From G020353115 sp964389685 (GTDB lineage Bacteria > Bacteroidota > Bacteroidia > Bacteroidales > VadinHA17): 19,959 nucleotides of DNA. A model generated the notes under the pieces. The model did no database searches. It saw only the letters and a list, made by a program, of their open reading frames with translations, and had not been told where the DNA came from. Shown here one piece after another: positions 7,711-15,985 of this stretch. The DNA lies in assembly GCA_964389685.1 (NCBI GenBank), contig CAYMFM010000075.1:1-19959 (forward strand), given 5' to 3'. Both the position numbers and the translations under genes were made by a program. Within the stretch, counting starts at the first letter, position 1, and every line of letters begins with the position of its first letter.

Positions 7711-10143
7711 TTATTCCACCAACCTGCCGATCATAATACCATCTTGTGATTTATTTTTTTTCAGGTATTCAGCAAGGGGATCTTCGGAAATTACCACCTT
7801 ATCCAGAGAACTTGAAGCATGAATAATGTGCAACCTGTTGTTTTGATGAAGTGCAATGGTCACATGGGCAATATCCAGTCCGTCAACCGTTGAAGTAATG
7901 GCAATCAAGTCTCCGTTCTGAACCTTATCTTCGATCTTCTCAACGTCCGACTGAGGAACGTAGAAAAAATCGTACGATGCAAGTTCATGTTCAATCCTCT
8001 CCATTTCGCCAAAAAATTCATCGCTGCCCAATTGCCTGTAATTATCCCTGTTTTGGGTCATAAAATTGATTTTTTTAGCGTAAGGTTGGCCACCCACCTC
8101 CCTGGTAATATCGGTTACAATACCTTTCTTTCCGTTATTGTAAAGCCAGTCGGAGAAATAGTGCAACCGGGAGGGATATTTATCGAGTTTTCCGTCCCTG
8201 TAGCGAATTGTTATCAATTCACTGGCATACTCCTCAAAAGCGGTTTTCTCCTGTTTGATGAGCCTGGACAGAACAACTACATTCTCAAGGAATGTTGTAC
8301 AATCCAGTCCCCTCAAATTAATTACCAGTTTTTCTTCTCCGCCAGTTTCCATCGTGTGTCCGACATACTCCGTACCAAGAAAGCTTATGGCAACATCGAT
8401 TACTATCTCATTGAGGGGCTTATCCGAAAGACCCTGTTTAGTAGCTTTTTTCAAAATGGCAGTGCAAATTTGTTTATCCTTTGAATGGTATAGAACCGGA
8501 TCAGTCTCGTCGTGCAATGGATTGTAAACGGCCATTTCCTTCATCTCTTTTTCTTCGATTTTCAGTGATCCGTAATCCGCCTTATGCTTTTGCCAGGTTG
8601 TATAGGTGATGCAACGGTTACAAACCAGGATTGAAACCAGCAGGATTATCAGGAGCCATCCGGAAGATCCCCGCTTTTTTCTCTTTTTTGAATCCTTCAT
8701 ATGCTGTCGTGTTTTTATTTCAACTGTTCTGATCCAGTCTTTGTATTCATTATTGGTATTTAATTTTTCTACCGGAAGGGTGGCGTCGGTATTATCTTCC
8801 CATCTCCTGCATAAATAGATGGATTCATAGATTCTGCCTATCGGATAGCTACGTGAGATGTACAGCCCTACTGCATAGTCTTCACCATAACTGACATTGG
8901 GAAATCTGATCTTCCGGATTACGGGAGTATAAAATGCTCTTGGTGCACCCAATCCATTAATCCGTAATGCATTATTTCTGCCGTTCTCCGGTGTCCACTC
9001 GGAATGATCAATGATTCCCGGGGGTATGATTTCAAAATCAAAGTTTGTCGTTTTATAACTGCCGATAACCATGGCACATTTTTCCCGGTAAAAGGTTTCG
9101 ATGATCTTTTTCAGGGTGGATTCCCTTTCATAAACATCATCACTATCCAGTTGCACAGCGAATTTACCGCACTGTTTATGATCTATTCCTTCATTCCAGC
9201 AACCTCCGATCCCCAAGTCTTTCCTGGATGGAATAATGTGTAAAATCCTTTCATTTTTCTGTGCCAGGGATCTGATTTTTTCCGTTGTACCGTCCGATGA
9301 ATGATTGTCAACAACGATCAGGTTGAAACTGAAGTCGGTGGTTTGATTAAGAACAGATTGAACAGCATCCTCAATTGTCCGTACCCGGTTTTTAACCGGT
9401 ATGATGACGGAAGCTTCAACCCCGAAGCTTTTTTCGTTTAGATCAACTTCTCTGAATTCTGTTTCAAGGCAGGCATTGATGTTTTTCAGGTAAGTGGTAA
9501 AAGCTGCCTCCATCTCTTTCTGGATATCCCTGTTCCCGGGATCTACATAATCAAACAGCGTTTCGTTCCTGCCGGTTGAATCAGGGATCACTACACTGTA
9601 TAAAAATTCGGGAATTCGAATAATGGGATAATTCTCGGCTGTTTTCAGGCGGAGATCGTAAAAACCAGCCGATGTAAAATTATTCTCAAAGCGTTTTGCA
9701 GCTTCCCTGATCACATGAGCTGGATAGAAAAGTACCGGACCGAAATTAAAATCATCCCGTACACTTCCGGGCTGGTAATCTATGGTGGGATGGGGAGATC
9801 TGATCTCATTCGTTATTTCATAATAATCGGAATAGACCATTCCTGCCCGCGAGCTCTTCATGATGGTAATAAACCGTTCTATGGCATGCTGTCCCAGCTC
9901 AACTGGTTGATCAGTCAGGCAAATCAATACATACGGTGTACGTGCTGTATCGGCAATTAAATGGATGGTCCCTGAGCCCAGGAGTTTCTCGGTTACCAGG
10001 ATCCCACTATCGGGGTTGCCGGTATCTGGCTCTGTGGTTATGGTATATACCCTGTCAACCGGATCACTATTCCTGAAATGCTCAAGGATTTTGTTTTCCG
10101 GAATCTTGCGGCTGAGAATGAAACACGTAACACTATTGTTCAT
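7711..10143 (-). CDS. Family 2 glycosyltransferase fused through a membrane anchor to a DUF1460 amidase
   Basis: The 810-residue product is a fusion. Residues 1-230 resemble a degenerate GT-A half. Residues 242-470 form a GT2 domain (VEASVIIPVKNR at 242-253, DSDD at 333-336, GEDYAVG near 420). A lysine/arginine-rich stretch (483-491) leads to one transmembrane helix (about 495-509). Residues 540-810 are a DUF1460 N-acetylmuramoyl-L-alanine amidase-like domain of the NlpC/P60 type, with the predicted nucleophile C615 in LDCTTF and histidines H760 (DIAH) and H775 (HIIHASS). The topology would put the GT2 part in the cytoplasm and the amidase in the periplasm. An in-frame ATG at 8700-8698 (M482) begins what looks like a normal anchored DUF1460 protein of 329 residues, so internal initiation may also occur. 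The ATG at 10143 overlaps the murQ stop (ATGA). It could be two ancestral genes joined by loss of one stop codon. Confidence 0.88.
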   Translation of the reverse strand: MNNSVTCFILSRKIPENKILEHFRNSDPVDRVYTITTEPDTGNPDSGILVTEKLLGSGTIHLIADTARTPYVLICLTDQPVELGQHAIERFITIMKSSRAGMVYSDYYEITNEIRSPHPTIDYQPGSVRDDFNFGPVLFYPAHVIREAAKRFENNFTSAGFYDLRLKTAENYPIIRIPEFLYSVVIPDSTGRNETLFDYVDPGNRDIQKEMEAAFTTYLKNINACLETEFREVDLNEKSFGVEASVIIPVKNRVRTIEDAVQSVLNQTTDFSFNLIVVDNHSSDGTTEKIRSLAQKNERILHIIPSRKDLGIGGCWNEGIDHKQCGKFAVQLDSDDVYERESTLKKIIETFYREKCAMVIGSYKTTNFDFEIIPPGIIDHSEWTPENGRNNALRINGLGAPRAFYTPVIRKIRFPNVSYGEDYAVGLYISRSYPIGRIYESIYLCRRWEDNTDATLPVEKLNTNNEYKDWIRTVEIKTRQHMKDSKKRKKRGSSGWLLIILLVSILVCNRCITYTTWQKHKADYGSLKIEEKEMKEMAVYNPLHDETDPVLYHSKDKQICTAILKKATKQGLSDKPLNEIVIDVAISFLGTEYVGHTMETGGEEKLVINLRGLDCTTFLENVVVLSRLIKQEKTAFEEYASELITIRYRDGKLDKYPSRLHYFSDWLYNNGKKGIVTDITREVGGQPYAKKINFMTQNRDNYRQLGSDEFFGEMERIEHELASYDFFYVPQSDVEKIEDKVQNGDLIAITSTVDGLDIAHVTIALHQNNRLHIIHASSSLDKVVISEDPLAEYLKKNKSQDGIMIGRLVE

Positions 10144-10979
10144 TTTTTACGATTGCCTTTCTTCTTTCTTATTCTGTAGGAACGGATTACATTTCTGACT
10201 GAACCATGCTGCAGCAGCAATGCTTTTGCTTCATCCTCATCGTAACCCAGTTCCTCCATGATCATCCTTGTGCCGCGTTCGATCAATTTCTGATTGGTGA
10301 GTTGCATATCCACCATCCTGTTTCCTTTAACGCGACCCAGTTTTATCATGGTGGAGGTTGTGATCATATTCAGGATTAGTTTCTGAGCCGTGCCGGATTT
10401 CATTCGGGTGCTACCGGTGACAAATTCCGGACCGACAATTGCTTCGATGGGGATATCCACCTCCTTCGCCACTTCACTATCCCGGTTACAGGTGATACAG
10501 GCTGTCAGTATCCCTTCCTGGCGTGCCTTTCGAACTCCACCGACAACATAAGGAGTTCTTCCGGATGCAGCGATACCAACCACCACATCCCCGGAATTGA
10601 TGTTGTATTCCTGCAGGTCTCTCCATGCCTGGTCATAATTGTCTTCAGCCGATTCAACCGCTTTCCGGATGGCAACATCACCACCGGCAATCAGTCCGAT
10701 CACCAGGTTGTAGGGAACTCCGAATGTGGGGGGGATTTCTGAAGCGTCAAGTATTCCCAACCGGCCACTGGTTCCGGCTCCGATATAGAATAACCGGCCC
10801 CCTTTCCTCATTCTTACAATGATCTGATCCACGAGGATCTCAATCTGGGGAATGACTTCCCTGACTGCTGAATATACCGTCTGATCCTCTTTGTTAATGT
10901 TTTCAAGGAGCTCTCTGACCGTCATTTTCTCCAGGTCATCAAAAAAAGATGTTGATTCTGTTATGCTCATATCAGGCAT
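10140..10979 (-). CDS. murQ: N-acetylmuramic acid 6-phosphate etherase
   Basis: MurQ cleaves the lactyl ether of MurNAc-6-phosphate to give GlcNAc-6-phosphate and D-lactate in the cytoplasm. The 279-residue product has the SIS-fold signature IGAGTSGRLG (66-75) and DASE (78-81). E81 and E112 (SAEDN) correspond by position to catalytic Glu83 and Glu114 of the E. coli enzyme. ASGRTPYVVGG and TGSTRMKSGTAQKL are also family motifs. The length is close to the usual 300 residues. The C-terminus is strongly basic (RIRKKKGNRKK). It is the first gene of the minus-strand recycling operon and is coupled by ATGA to the next gene. A dedicated MurNAc 6-kinase is not present in the window, so the source of its substrate is not visible. 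Confidence 0.96.
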   Translation of the reverse strand: MPDMSITESTSFFDDLEKMTVRELLENINKEDQTVYSAVREVIPQIEILVDQIIVRMRKGGRLFYIGAGTSGRLGILDASEIPPTFGVPYNLVIGLIAGGDVAIRKAVESAEDNYDQAWRDLQEYNINSGDVVVGIAASGRTPYVVGGVRKARQEGILTACITCNRDSEVAKEVDIPIEAIVGPEFVTGSTRMKSGTAQKLILNMITTSTMIKLGRVKGNRMVDMQLTNQKLIERGTRMIMEELGYDEDEAKALLLQHGSVRNVIRSYRIRKKKGNRKK

Positions 10980-11011
10980 GTGATTCTTTTATGGTTATAT
11001 CCTGTGAATGG

Positions 11012-11019
11012 CAAAAATA
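11012..11019 (-). promoter_or_regulatory. Candidate promoter of the murQ operon
   Basis: On the minus strand this reads TATTTTTG, a match to the Bacteroidota -7 element TAnnTTTG, 32 nt upstream of the murQ ATG. A TTTG lies 23 nt further upstream, slightly beyond the usual 19-21 nt spacing. The 219-bp divergent gap (10980-11198) also has to hold the promoter for the kinase gene on plus, for which I found no clear TAnnTTTG. Confidence 0.4.
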
Positions 11020-11198
11020 AGAAATTTTAAGGCAATGGTCTTCAAAATAATCGACTCCTGCTTTTGATAATTTGAATTTATTTCATCAAATTTACCGGTA
11101 ATCGGATCGATTTTTCGCTATATCATGGTTCGAAAGTTACGATTCGATAGTGACCTTTTGAATTAAAACAACATTAATCATCCATAAGAACAATCAAC

Positions 11199-12632
11199 TT
11201 GGTACGTAGCAGAAAAGAGAATTCAATCATAAAATTATTTGAGGATTGGGCAGGTGAGACGGTTCGGGATTTCAACCCGCTTCCCCTGTCCGGTTCAAAC
11301 AGAGAATACTTCAGAATTACCGGAAAGAGCAAGAGTGCCATCGGAGTATACAATCCAGACAAGAAAGAAAACAGAGCATTCTTAAGCTTCTCCGATTTTT
11401 TCCAGTCGGTGGACCTGCCCGTTCCCGAGATTTATGCTGTGAATGAGATGATGGACATTTACCTTGAACAGGATCTGGGTGACATCACGCTCTATTCGTA
11501 CCTGATTGAGTCCCGGCACGGAGAAGAATTTCCTGAAAAGGTGGTTTCGATTTACAAACAGGTACTGGAAGAATTGGTGCGATTCCAGGTTGAGGGTGGC
11601 GCAGGAATTGATTATGATGTGTGCTATCCCAGATCGAGTTTTGATAAACAATCCATGCTCTGGGATATGCACTATTTCAAGTACTATTTCCTGAAACTGG
11701 CTCATATCCCGTTTGATGAACAAAAACTTGAAGACGATTTTGACCGGTTCTCCGATTACCTGCTCCAGGCATGGAATGATTTCTTTTTGTACCGGGATTT
11801 TCAGTCACGAAACGTCATGCTCAGTGAAGGGAAACCTTATTTTATAGATTATCAGGGGGGAAGAAAGGGCGCTTTGCAGTATGACCTCGCATCACTCCTG
11901 TACGATGCTAAAGCCGATATACCCGAACCGGTCCGGGTCGAATTGATGAAACATTACATGAATCGTGCCGGTGAGCAACTGACCGGCAATGCGGAGGAAT
12001 TCATCGAACATTACTATGGATACGTCCTGATAAGAATTATGCAGGCTCTGGGAGCATATGGCTTCCGGGGGTTCTATGAGAGAAAAGAACATTTTCTGCA
12101 AAGCATTCCCTATGCTATTGATAATGTGAATGAGCTCCTGAATAAAGTACACTTTCCTTTTAAAATGCCTGCCCTGATCGATGCACTTGAAATACTTACT
12201 CAATCAGAAAAATTACGAACACTGGGAAGCCGGAAAAAAGAACTGGTGGTCACTATACATAGTTTTTCTTACCGGAAAGGTATTCCTGCGGATAACTCAG
12301 GTCATGGTGGTGGTTTCGTGTTTGACTGTCGGGCACTGCCAAATCCGGGAAGATTAGAGGAGTTTCAGGAACTTACCGGAAAGGATGAACCGGTTATCCA
12401 TTACCTGCAGAAAGAGCCGGCTGTTGAAGAGTTTTTGCGGCATGCCACTTCTCTGGTTGATCAGACCGTGGAAAATTATATCCAGAGGAACTTTACCCAC
12501 CTGTCTGTAAATTTCGGCTGTACCGGCGGAAGACACCGATCAATCTATGCTGCCGAAAACCTGGCGAAACATATTAGAGAAAGGTATAATATCCGGGTTG
12601 AATTGATACATGAGGAAGATGTTATGGCTTAG
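11199..12632 (+). CDS. AmgK-like anomeric amino-sugar kinase fused to RapZ C-terminal domain
   Basis: Residues 1-330 are an APH-fold phosphotransferase like AmgK, which phosphorylates MurNAc/GlcNAc at C1. They carry LSGSNREYFRI (30-40) as nucleotide loop, YRDFQSRNVM (198-207) with catalytic D200 and N205, and IDYQGG (216-221) with metal ligand D217. Residues 345-477 match the C-terminal half of RapZ: SFSYRKGIP at 355-363, GHGGGFVFDCRALPNPG at 368-384, GCTGGRHRSIY at 440-450. The RapZ N-terminal P-loop half is missing. In E. coli the RapZ C-terminal domain binds glucosamine-6-phosphate, so the fusion suggests a kinase sensing amino-sugar status. The start is TTG at 11199: an in-frame stop lies at 11175-11177 and no ATG occurs before residue 84. 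It is divergent from murQ and is followed after 188 nt by the MurU-like gene. The role is inferred from domains and context. Confidence 0.88.
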   Translation: MVRSRKENSIIKLFEDWAGETVRDFNPLPLSGSNREYFRITGKSKSAIGVYNPDKKENRAFLSFSDFFQSVDLPVPEIYAVNEMMDIYLEQDLGDITLYSYLIESRHGEEFPEKVVSIYKQVLEELVRFQVEGGAGIDYDVCYPRSSFDKQSMLWDMHYFKYYFLKLAHIPFDEQKLEDDFDRFSDYLLQAWNDFFLYRDFQSRNVMLSEGKPYFIDYQGGRKGALQYDLASLLYDAKADIPEPVRVELMKHYMNRAGEQLTGNAEEFIEHYYGYVLIRIMQALGAYGFRGFYERKEHFLQSIPYAIDNVNELLNKVHFPFKMPALIDALEILTQSEKLRTLGSRKKELVVTIHSFSYRKGIPADNSGHGGGFVFDCRALPNPGRLEEFQELTGKDEPVIHYLQKEPAVEEFLRHATSLVDQTVENYIQRNFTHLSVNFGCTGGRHRSIYAAENLAKHIRERYNIRVELIHEEDVMA

Positions 12633-12673
12633 AGAAGAGAGCTGTGTGAACCGAAATCGGTGAAAAAATAGGG

Positions 12674-12745
12674 AAGGCTAAGGCAAAGGCTGAGGATTAA
12701 TTTACTGTTTATCTTTTCCTCAGCCTAAGCCTCTGCCTCAGCCTT
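12674..12745. repeat. Imperfect inverted repeat of AAGGCTRAGG-like words
   Basis: Arm one (12674-12696) is built of AGGCTAAGGCAAAGGCTGAGGA and arm two (12717-12745) of the complementary TCCTCAGCCTAAGC and CTCTGCCTCAGCCTT words, separated by a 20-nt AT-rich loop. Each arm is itself a six- to seven-base tandem, so several registers can pair. It lies in the 188-nt gap between the kinase and murU-like genes, and could act as an attenuating hairpin or be a dispersed intergenic repeat. Confidence 0.7.
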
Positions 12746-12820
12746 ATATATAAAAATAGATCAGGTAAAATAGCAAATTAAGGGTATAATTTTACTTTAA
12801 GATTTGCCTCTACACTAAAC

Positions 12821-13564
12821 ATGAAAGCCATCATTTTTGCAGCAGGAATAGGTTCAAGACTGGGGAAGGTTACAGAGGTCCGGCCCAAAGCCCTGGTGGA
12901 AATCGGTGGGAAAGCCCTGCTTGAAATAGCGATCCGGAAACTCATCAAACACGGATTTGATGAGATTATCGTCAATGTTCACCATTTTGCGGATAAGATT
13001 GAAGAATTCCTATCCAGAAACAGGAATTTTGATATCCGGATAGAACTGTCTGATGAGCGGGAGCAGCTACTTGAAACCGGTGGGGGACTGATGAAAGCAT
13101 CCTGGTTCTTTGATGATCATAAACCGTTCCTTACCTATAACGTGGATGTTCTGACAAACCTCGATATTTTATCCTTGTTACAATATCATCAGGAGACAGG
13201 CACCCTTGTTTCCCTTGTCTGTAAGGAAAGGAATACAAAACGCTATTTTTTATCCGATAAGAATAACCGCCTGGTCGGTTGGGAAAACACCGAAACAGGG
13301 GAGAGGATCGATTCATTACCGGTCAGTGGCAGGGTGAACAGGGTGGGATATTCCGGCATCTCGGTTGTGGATCCTGAGCTCTTTGACCTGGTTACTGAGA
13401 AGGGAGCCTTTTCTCTTACTTCACTCTACCTGAGACTGGCTGCTGAAAACCCGATATTGATCTACCGGCACGATGCGGATCTCTGGATGGATATCGGAAA
13501 ACCGGAACACTTGAAAGCAGCCCGTGATTATTTTCAAACGAGAGATATAGCTGCCCTGTTATAA
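12821..13564 (+). CDS. murU: MurU-like sugar-1-phosphate nucleotidyltransferase
   Basis: MurU converts MurNAc-1-phosphate and UTP to UDP-MurNAc, the last step of the cell-wall recycling bypass that feeds MurC. The 247-residue product has the nucleotidyltransferase signature FAAGIGSRL (6-14), RPKALVEI (21-28), the base-contacting ETGGG (85-89), the metal-binding NVD (107-109, NGD in Pseudomonas MurU) and WMDIGKPEH (222-230). The length is close to the Pseudomonas enzyme. It lies downstream of the AmgK-like kinase that would make its substrate, on the same strand, and is followed by a strong hairpin at 13620-13656. Other sugar-1-phosphates (GlcNAc-1-P, Man-1-P) are possible substrates. The neighbour makes MurNAc-1-P the best guess. 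Confidence 0.82.
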   Translation: MKAIIFAAGIGSRLGKVTEVRPKALVEIGGKALLEIAIRKLIKHGFDEIIVNVHHFADKIEEFLSRNRNFDIRIELSDEREQLLETGGGLMKASWFFDDHKPFLTYNVDVLTNLDILSLLQYHQETGTLVSLVCKERNTKRYFLSDKNNRLVGWENTETGERIDSLPVSGRVNRVGYSGISVVDPELFDLVTEKGAFSLTSLYLRLAAENPILIYRHDADLWMDIGKPEHLKAARDYFQTRDIAALL

Positions 13565-13619
13565 GGGATTTATGAAGATGAAGAGGAAGATCAGTCTTCC
13601 CAATGAACCCATCATGCCT

Positions 13620-13656
13620 GTTAACCCGAAAAATTCTTTGAATTTTTCGGGTTAAC
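13620..13656. terminator. Perfect 16-bp hairpin between convergent genes
   Basis: The arms 13620-13635 (GTTAACCCGAAAAATT) and 13641-13656 are exact reverse complements with a CTTTG loop. The inner A/T pairs and symmetric form suit a bidirectional terminator between the plus-strand murU-like gene (ends 13564) and the minus-strand glycosyltransferase gene (ends 13731). Confidence 0.8.
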
Positions 13657-13730
13657 CATGATTAGTATTTAATTTGACTGTTTCGCAAGCAGGATTTCAT
13701 TCTTGGCAGCTGTTGTTTATGATCTTCTGT

Positions 13731-14987
13731 TTACTCCACTATGAAGTTATACAATTCTTCTTTAAAATTTTCTTTTTCCATCTGGTTGGCTACTTTCTCT
13801 GCCTGCTTTTTGAAGGAAATATTGTTCACCAATTCAAGAATTTTTGGTTCAAGGTTTTTCGTGGTGATCTTATTTATTCTTATGCCTTTTGGTCCGGCTC
13901 CCATGGTATATATCATTTTATTCCAGACAAACTGGTCGATGATATGCGGGGTGATCATGGTCGCACACCCATACCTGAGCCCGAGATGGGTGGTCCCTGA
14001 GCCGCCATGATGGATTATACCATATACTTTTGGTAAAATCCAGTCGTATGGAATGTTAGTGACAAAGTGTATCAGGTCAGCATCAAATTTGTCAGTTTTG
14101 ACGAGGCCTCCGGATGCTGTATTAATGAGTGCCGGTATTTTATTTCGTTCCAGTATATCAATAAATAGTTTCGTTTTTTCTTCCGGTTCAGGATTGGTCA
14201 TGCTGCCAAACGTTATGAAAAGGATTCGACTGTGTTTTTCAATAAAATCGTGTAAATCTTCGGTTGGCTGCCAGCCTGTTTCTTTAGTTGGCTCGTGATA
14301 ACCCAGTACGTTAATATTCTCATTCCAGTAATCCGGTCTGGGAAAAAGAGAGGGAGAAATGGTATAAATCGCCTTATTCGACAAAAGGGCATTTTTTATT
14401 TGCTTTCGGGTAATTTTTTCATTGATTTTCAACCACTTTGTTGTAATCTTAACGGTTGTGATCAACCCGAAATTTGCCAGTGCATAGGTTAGTTTATTTA
14501 AAAAGGTACCAAAATTGCTGTTAAAGGCAACGTGTGTATGATCTTTCGTATAGTGCACATACGGGACGGGACTGAGTAGAATTGTTTTTCCGCTATTGTT
14601 ATTATTTAATCCCCAGATGATCGGGTAAATGGCTTTTCCGTTGTATACAATTCTATCGGGATTTTTGCTTTCGATTAAATCATATTGTTTGCTTACCAAT
14701 TCTTTATTGATTTCTGTTTGATTCCTGGCAAGCCGTATATAAGCCATCATTTTCCTCAGACCCGAACCACTTCCTCCCAGAGCAGCTTTTCCATCATCAC
14801 TCTCCAGCATTTCAATAAACTTGGTTCCCAATGAAGCAAATTCCAGATTTGAATCTTTAGCAAGTTTTCTAAATTGCTCCGGGAAAGCGCAGATTACCTG
14901 ATCTCCTTTTTCTTTCAATAGGTTACCAATTGCCAGGAATGGTTCCATATCTCCGCGTGTTCCGATTGATAGTAAAATGATCTTCAT
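13731..14987 (-). CDS. GT1-family (UDP-glucosyltransferase-like) glycosyltransferase
   Basis: The 418-residue product has the two-domain GT-B fold of sterol/macrolide-type GT1 enzymes: N-terminal IGTRGD (8-13) with the glycine-rich acceptor loop, a linker near 220-250, and the donor-binding motif HHGGSGTTH (326-334) followed by DQFVWN (351-356). Such enzymes transfer a hexose from a UDP or dTDP sugar to a lipid or small hydrophobic acceptor. The acceptor cannot be told from sequence. No signal peptide is present. The gene is transcribed toward the hairpin at 13620-13656 and is visibly more A/T rich than the recycling genes to its left, which suggests it belongs to the accessory region. Upstream lie intron remnants. 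Confidence 0.88.
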   Translation of the reverse strand: MKIILLSIGTRGDMEPFLAIGNLLKEKGDQVICAFPEQFRKLAKDSNLEFASLGTKFIEMLESDDGKAALGGSGSGLRKMMAYIRLARNQTEINKELVSKQYDLIESKNPDRIVYNGKAIYPIIWGLNNNNSGKTILLSPVPYVHYTKDHTHVAFNSNFGTFLNKLTYALANFGLITTVKITTKWLKINEKITRKQIKNALLSNKAIYTISPSLFPRPDYWNENINVLGYHEPTKETGWQPTEDLHDFIEKHSRILFITFGSMTNPEPEEKTKLFIDILERNKIPALINTASGGLVKTDKFDADLIHFVTNIPYDWILPKVYGIIHHGGSGTTHLGLRYGCATMITPHIIDQFVWNKMIYTMGAGPKGIRINKITTKNLEPKILELVNNISFKKQAEKVANQMEKENFKEELYNFIVE

Positions 14988-15035
14988 CAGGAAATGTATT
15001 TTTTTATGATTTCAACGGGAAAGGATTATCCATTG

Positions 15036-15043
15036 CAAAACTA
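15036..15043 (-). promoter_or_regulatory. Candidate -7 element for the GT1 gene
   Basis: On minus this reads TAGTTTTG, matching TAnnTTTG, 48 nt upstream of the ATG at 14987. No TTG was found at the expected -33 spacing, so this is a weak call. Confidence 0.35.
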
Positions 15044-15193
15044 AAAAATCCACTGTAAGATACGATCATTATAAAAAATACCACCAACAGCAGGCAGGTA
15101 AATGCAGAATCACTGATTATAGCAGTACTATCAATAATCTTAAAGCTGTCATTGAGATGGAAGAAATTAGATTGAACCATTGCTGATTATCAA

Positions 15194-15266
15194 GAGCCGT
15201 GTGAATCGGGAGGTTCACGCACGGTTCTGTGGGAGGTTTTGAGGTGAGACTCCCCTTTGCCTACTC
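15194..15266 (+). ncRNA. Group II intron 3' end fragment, domain V and VI (copy A)
   Basis: Positions 15194-15227 fold as a group II intron domain V: GAGCCGTG pairs with CACGGTTC apart from a two-base bulge, with GTGAA/TTCAC above and a short purine-rich loop, and it begins with the catalytic AGC. A second hairpin at about 15230-15256 (GGGAG pairing with CTCCC) fits domain VI, and the intron would end near 15266. No reverse transcriptase or 5' GTGYG boundary is visible upstream, so this is a truncated remnant. Copy B at 15986-16054 matches it over roughly 100 nt. Confidence 0.75.
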
Positions 15267-15279
15267 TTCGTTTTAGTGA

Positions 15280-15858
15280 TTAAAATCCTATACATCCATA
15301 GTCTTTTTCTCTTAAAAGGTCGTTTACTTGATTTACATCGAAATATTCAGGGTCAAATTCCTCTCCTAACCATTCAACATAACTGTCATATTCTTCGTGG
15401 TCTGGTTGCATAAGTATCTCCAACATACCCGCATAACCCCAAATTCCGCCGCAATCCTCCGGAGGACAATTCATTTTACCAGTCAGGCAGATTGGATATT
15501 TCGTACTACTATCACCTGGAAGTATCTTTTCCAAAATGATATCATGTTCCCATCCATCGCCAAAGTCATATTCATAGATGATTCTTTCCTTCTCCAATTT
15601 TAATAAATCGGATACTTTCATTTTTTTATACTCCACATTTCGCATTTCATCCCAAAAAACATCGTCCTGCATTCTCACAGTATAAAAAGTTCTGTTCTTA
15701 ATAAATTGATGTAAATGTGAATTTGTCCATCCCATTGAAGTCTGGATTACTTTATGAAAATCAGATAATAATAGATCCGATGGAATTAATAATCGCCTCC
15801 ATATCTTTGGTTTTAATCCTTTTAAGGCAATTTGAATCTGGTAAATCTTATTTATCAT
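15280..15858 (-). CDS. Plasmid pRiA4b ORF-3-like protein
   Basis: The 192-residue product belongs to the pRiA4b ORF-3 family, whose function is not established. It is often found on plasmids and in mobile regions. Family features are the N-terminal YQIQIALKGLKPKIWRRL (6-23), YDFGDGWEHDI (97-107) and the cysteine motif CPPEDCGG (131-138), followed by an acidic tail. An upstream in-frame ATG at 15915 would add 19 residues, but these lack family similarity and lie across a candidate -7 element at 15871-15878, so I chose the ATG at 15858. The gene lies exactly between two group II intron 3' fragments, which suggests carriage on or capture by a mobile unit. Confidence 0.85.
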   Translation of the reverse strand: MINKIYQIQIALKGLKPKIWRRLLIPSDLLLSDFHKVIQTSMGWTNSHLHQFIKNRTFYTVRMQDDVFWDEMRNVEYKKMKVSDLLKLEKERIIYEYDFGDGWEHDIILEKILPGDSSTKYPICLTGKMNCPPEDCGGIWGYAGMLEILMQPDHEEYDSYVEWLGEEFDPEYFDVNQVNDLLREKDYGCIGF

Positions 15859-15870
15859 GGTTTTTTCTTT

Positions 15871-15878
15871 CAAATATA
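15871..15878 (-). promoter_or_regulatory. Candidate -7 element for the pRiA4b-like gene
   Basis: On minus this reads TATATTTG, a match to TAnnTTTG, 12 nt before the ATG at 15858, which would give a very short leader. No -33 TTG at proper spacing was found. Confidence 0.35.
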
Positions 15879-15985
15879 GTTGTTGGAGTGACGTGGTGTG
15901 TTCTGCGTCGGACAAGGATACAAGATAACAAAAATATCCGACAGAACTGTAAATGAGATGAGAGTGGACCGCTGCCGATTATAAA

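Noticed and set aside
11199..12632. Annotation as full-length RapZ (RNase adapter)
   Set aside because: Only the C-terminal RapZ domain is present. The N-terminal part is an APH-type kinase, not the RapZ P-loop domain.
12674..12745. CRISPR array
   Set aside because: The repeated words are six to seven bases with no spacers of constant length.
15010..15185. Plus-strand open frame of about 57 codons upstream of intron copy A
   Set aside because: It has no start codon near its beginning and no similarity I can recognise to a group II intron reverse transcriptase C-terminus.
15859..15915. Upstream ATG at 15915 for the pRiA4b-like gene
   Set aside because: The 19 extra residues do not look like the family N-terminus and cross a candidate promoter.
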